A stretch of 64,000 bases of DNA from Cryptomeria japonica (Eukaryota > Streptophyta > Pinopsida > Cupressales > Cupressaceae). The stretch's first letter is position 1. Each line of letters starts with the position of its first letter. Positions 62,881 to 64,000 of the stretch are shown piece by piece. The translations under genes were made by a program, and so were the position numbers. The stretch is taken from NCBI RefSeq assembly GCF_030272615.1, contig NC_081406.1:191463891-191527890 (forward strand). The letters run 5' to 3'. The notes beneath the pieces were generated by a model, which saw nothing but the letters and a program-made list of their open reading frames with translations, ran no database searches and was not told the DNA's origin.

Positions 62881-64000
62881 TTTACTGCCACAACATGCAA
62901 TTCTTTCAGTTCTTGCTAAAATCTAGCCACAAAACAAACAACATATATGATATCTAGTCTGGTAGCAATCAAATATAATAGTCCTCCAATCATTGATCTA
63001 TACTGACTTGCATCATCTTTAGGAGATTTATCATGTTTAGTTAACTTGCATCCGGTGGTCATAGGTGTACACACCAGTTTGAAATTCACCAACCCAAACT
63101 TCTTCAACAATTCCTTAATGTATTTGAACTAAGAAATGAAAATTCCTTTGTTTTTATCTCCAATAATTTCATCCACTAAATGGTTCTTCTGTACATACCT
63201 TGGGGTTTTAGATGTATATACCAGAGCATCCTGAGTTTCCTTTTCTTTTTCTTCCTCTCTAGTTTTATCTTCCCTTTTTATGTCAACTGATTCATTAGGT
63301 TCATAGCCTACTACTTTGTCATAGTCTTTAGAAATGTCTTCGTGAACCTTCACATTTGCACTTTCAACAATCGTGTTCAGTTTTTTGTTGTAACACTGGT
63401 ATGCATTTCTCCTTGTAGAATAACCTAAGAATATGCCTTCATTTTCTCTACTATCAAATTTTCCAATATTATCTTCATCTCTCCAGATATGGCACTTGCT
63501 TCCAAATACCTTGAAATATTTTACTATCGAAGTTCTACTGTGCCATAGCTTATATGATGTCTTTCCATGTCTTTTCTGATATAAAATTATGTTAAGAGTG
63601 TAGACTTTTGTGTGGATTTCTTCTCTCTAGTAGACTTCCAGGAGTGTTGCTCATTTGATCATTGTTCTAGCTACCTCTTGTACAGTTCAATTCATCCTTT
63701 CCACTACACCATTCTACTGTGGTGTCCTAGGGGTAGACAATTGCCTTCTAATACCATGTTTCTCACATAAATTGTTAAACTCGTCAAAATAAAATTCTCC
63801 TCCTTTGTCAGACCTCAAACATTTAATCTTTCTATCAACTTCATTTTCAACTCTAGTCTTGATTATCTTGAATTTTTCTAATGCTTTTGACTTCCCTCTC
63901 AAAAATGCAACCCATGACATTCCAGAATAGTCATCAATCAACAAAATGAAATTTACTTCTCACCTTGTATACTCCTTGTTCTAGTCGGACCGCATAATTT
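62880..64000 (-). pseudogene. Copia fragment C: integrase, linker, RT end (internal deletion)
   Basis: On the minus strand, entering from the right window edge: integrase core (LIDDYSGMSWVAFLRGKSKA and CLRSDKGGEFYFDEF, 63944-63714, with catalytic Asp and downstream residues visible), then NGVVERMN with stops, KTSYKLWHSRTS, FKVFGSKCHIWRDEDN, FDSRENEGIFLGYS and a charged linker ending IIGDKNKG near 63140. The frame then passes directly to IFIS-stop-FKYIKELLKKFGL and TPMTTGCKLTKHD, then YRSMIGGLLYLIATRLDI (63110-62916). These are the last motifs of the RT region, so the bulk of reverse transcriptase including YVDD is missing. Several in-frame stops. The best preserved ordinary Copia pol here; it continues beyond the window. 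Confidence 0.87.
63714..64000 (-). pseudogene. Copia C integrase core (partial at the window edge)
   Basis: A 76-codon open stretch with the rve signature: DDYSGMSW with the first catalytic Asp region, LRSDKGGEF with the second Asp, and KHGIRRQLSTPRTPQ, after which a stop replaces the expected Gln of QNG. Downstream NGVVERMN carries the catalytic Glu region. The upstream His-Cys part lies outside the window. Confidence 0.88.

Overview
This is nuclear DNA from a seed plant. It has very low gene density, deeply decayed LTR retrotransposons nested in one another, long AT and CT microsatellites, and a single recognisable host gene. The old, nested element landscape and the style of the LTRs suggest a large-genome gymnosperm such as a conifer; that is inference and nothing in the sequence proves it.

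Left end (1-2.7 kb): an apparently intact two-exon gene for an FCS-like zinc finger (FLZ) protein, with a G-box upstream. From 2.7 to 6.07 kb there are only degenerate tandem repeats.

The rest is mobile DNA. Three copies of one unusual architecture dominate: element E1 (6075-11275, plus), E2 (37797-45316, minus) and E3 (50339-57823, plus). Each has Copia-style LTRs ending in CA, a Met-tRNA primer binding site, a coiled-coil Gag with four CCHC-type knuckle positions, a purine tract just after gag, then a second long reading frame (about 1,070 codons in E2 and E3, centrally deleted in E1), two or three PPT-like tracts, and the 3' LTR. None carries protease, integrase, reverse transcriptase or RNase H. 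The second frame is recognisably homologous between the three copies although their LTRs are not, so this looks like a maintained non-autonomous lineage rather than three chance deletions. It is the best candidate here for an undescribed system.

Other elements: three decayed ordinary Copia pol regions (A 11.6-13.05 kb, B 21.87-25.37 kb, C 62.88 kb to the window edge); two solo LTRs with perfect 5-bp target duplications (19023-20256, CATTG; 32216-33025, TAATG); a coding-free TRIM-like element (15726-17690); a 5'-truncated LINE (58.86-60.78 kb, minus); Gypsy-like LTR sequence (25.37-26.57 kb); and a 12.4-kb foldback or Mutator-like structure (35624-48043) with long inverted ends and a pyrimidine-rich interior, into which E2 inserted. 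The nesting gives a relative chronology: old coding-like sequence, then the long-TIR element, then E2; and an older minus-strand element, then E3, then a 246-bp MITE in E3's 5' LTR. All element genes appear dead, with in-frame stops, frameshifts or deletions. No tRNA, rRNA or CRISPR was found.
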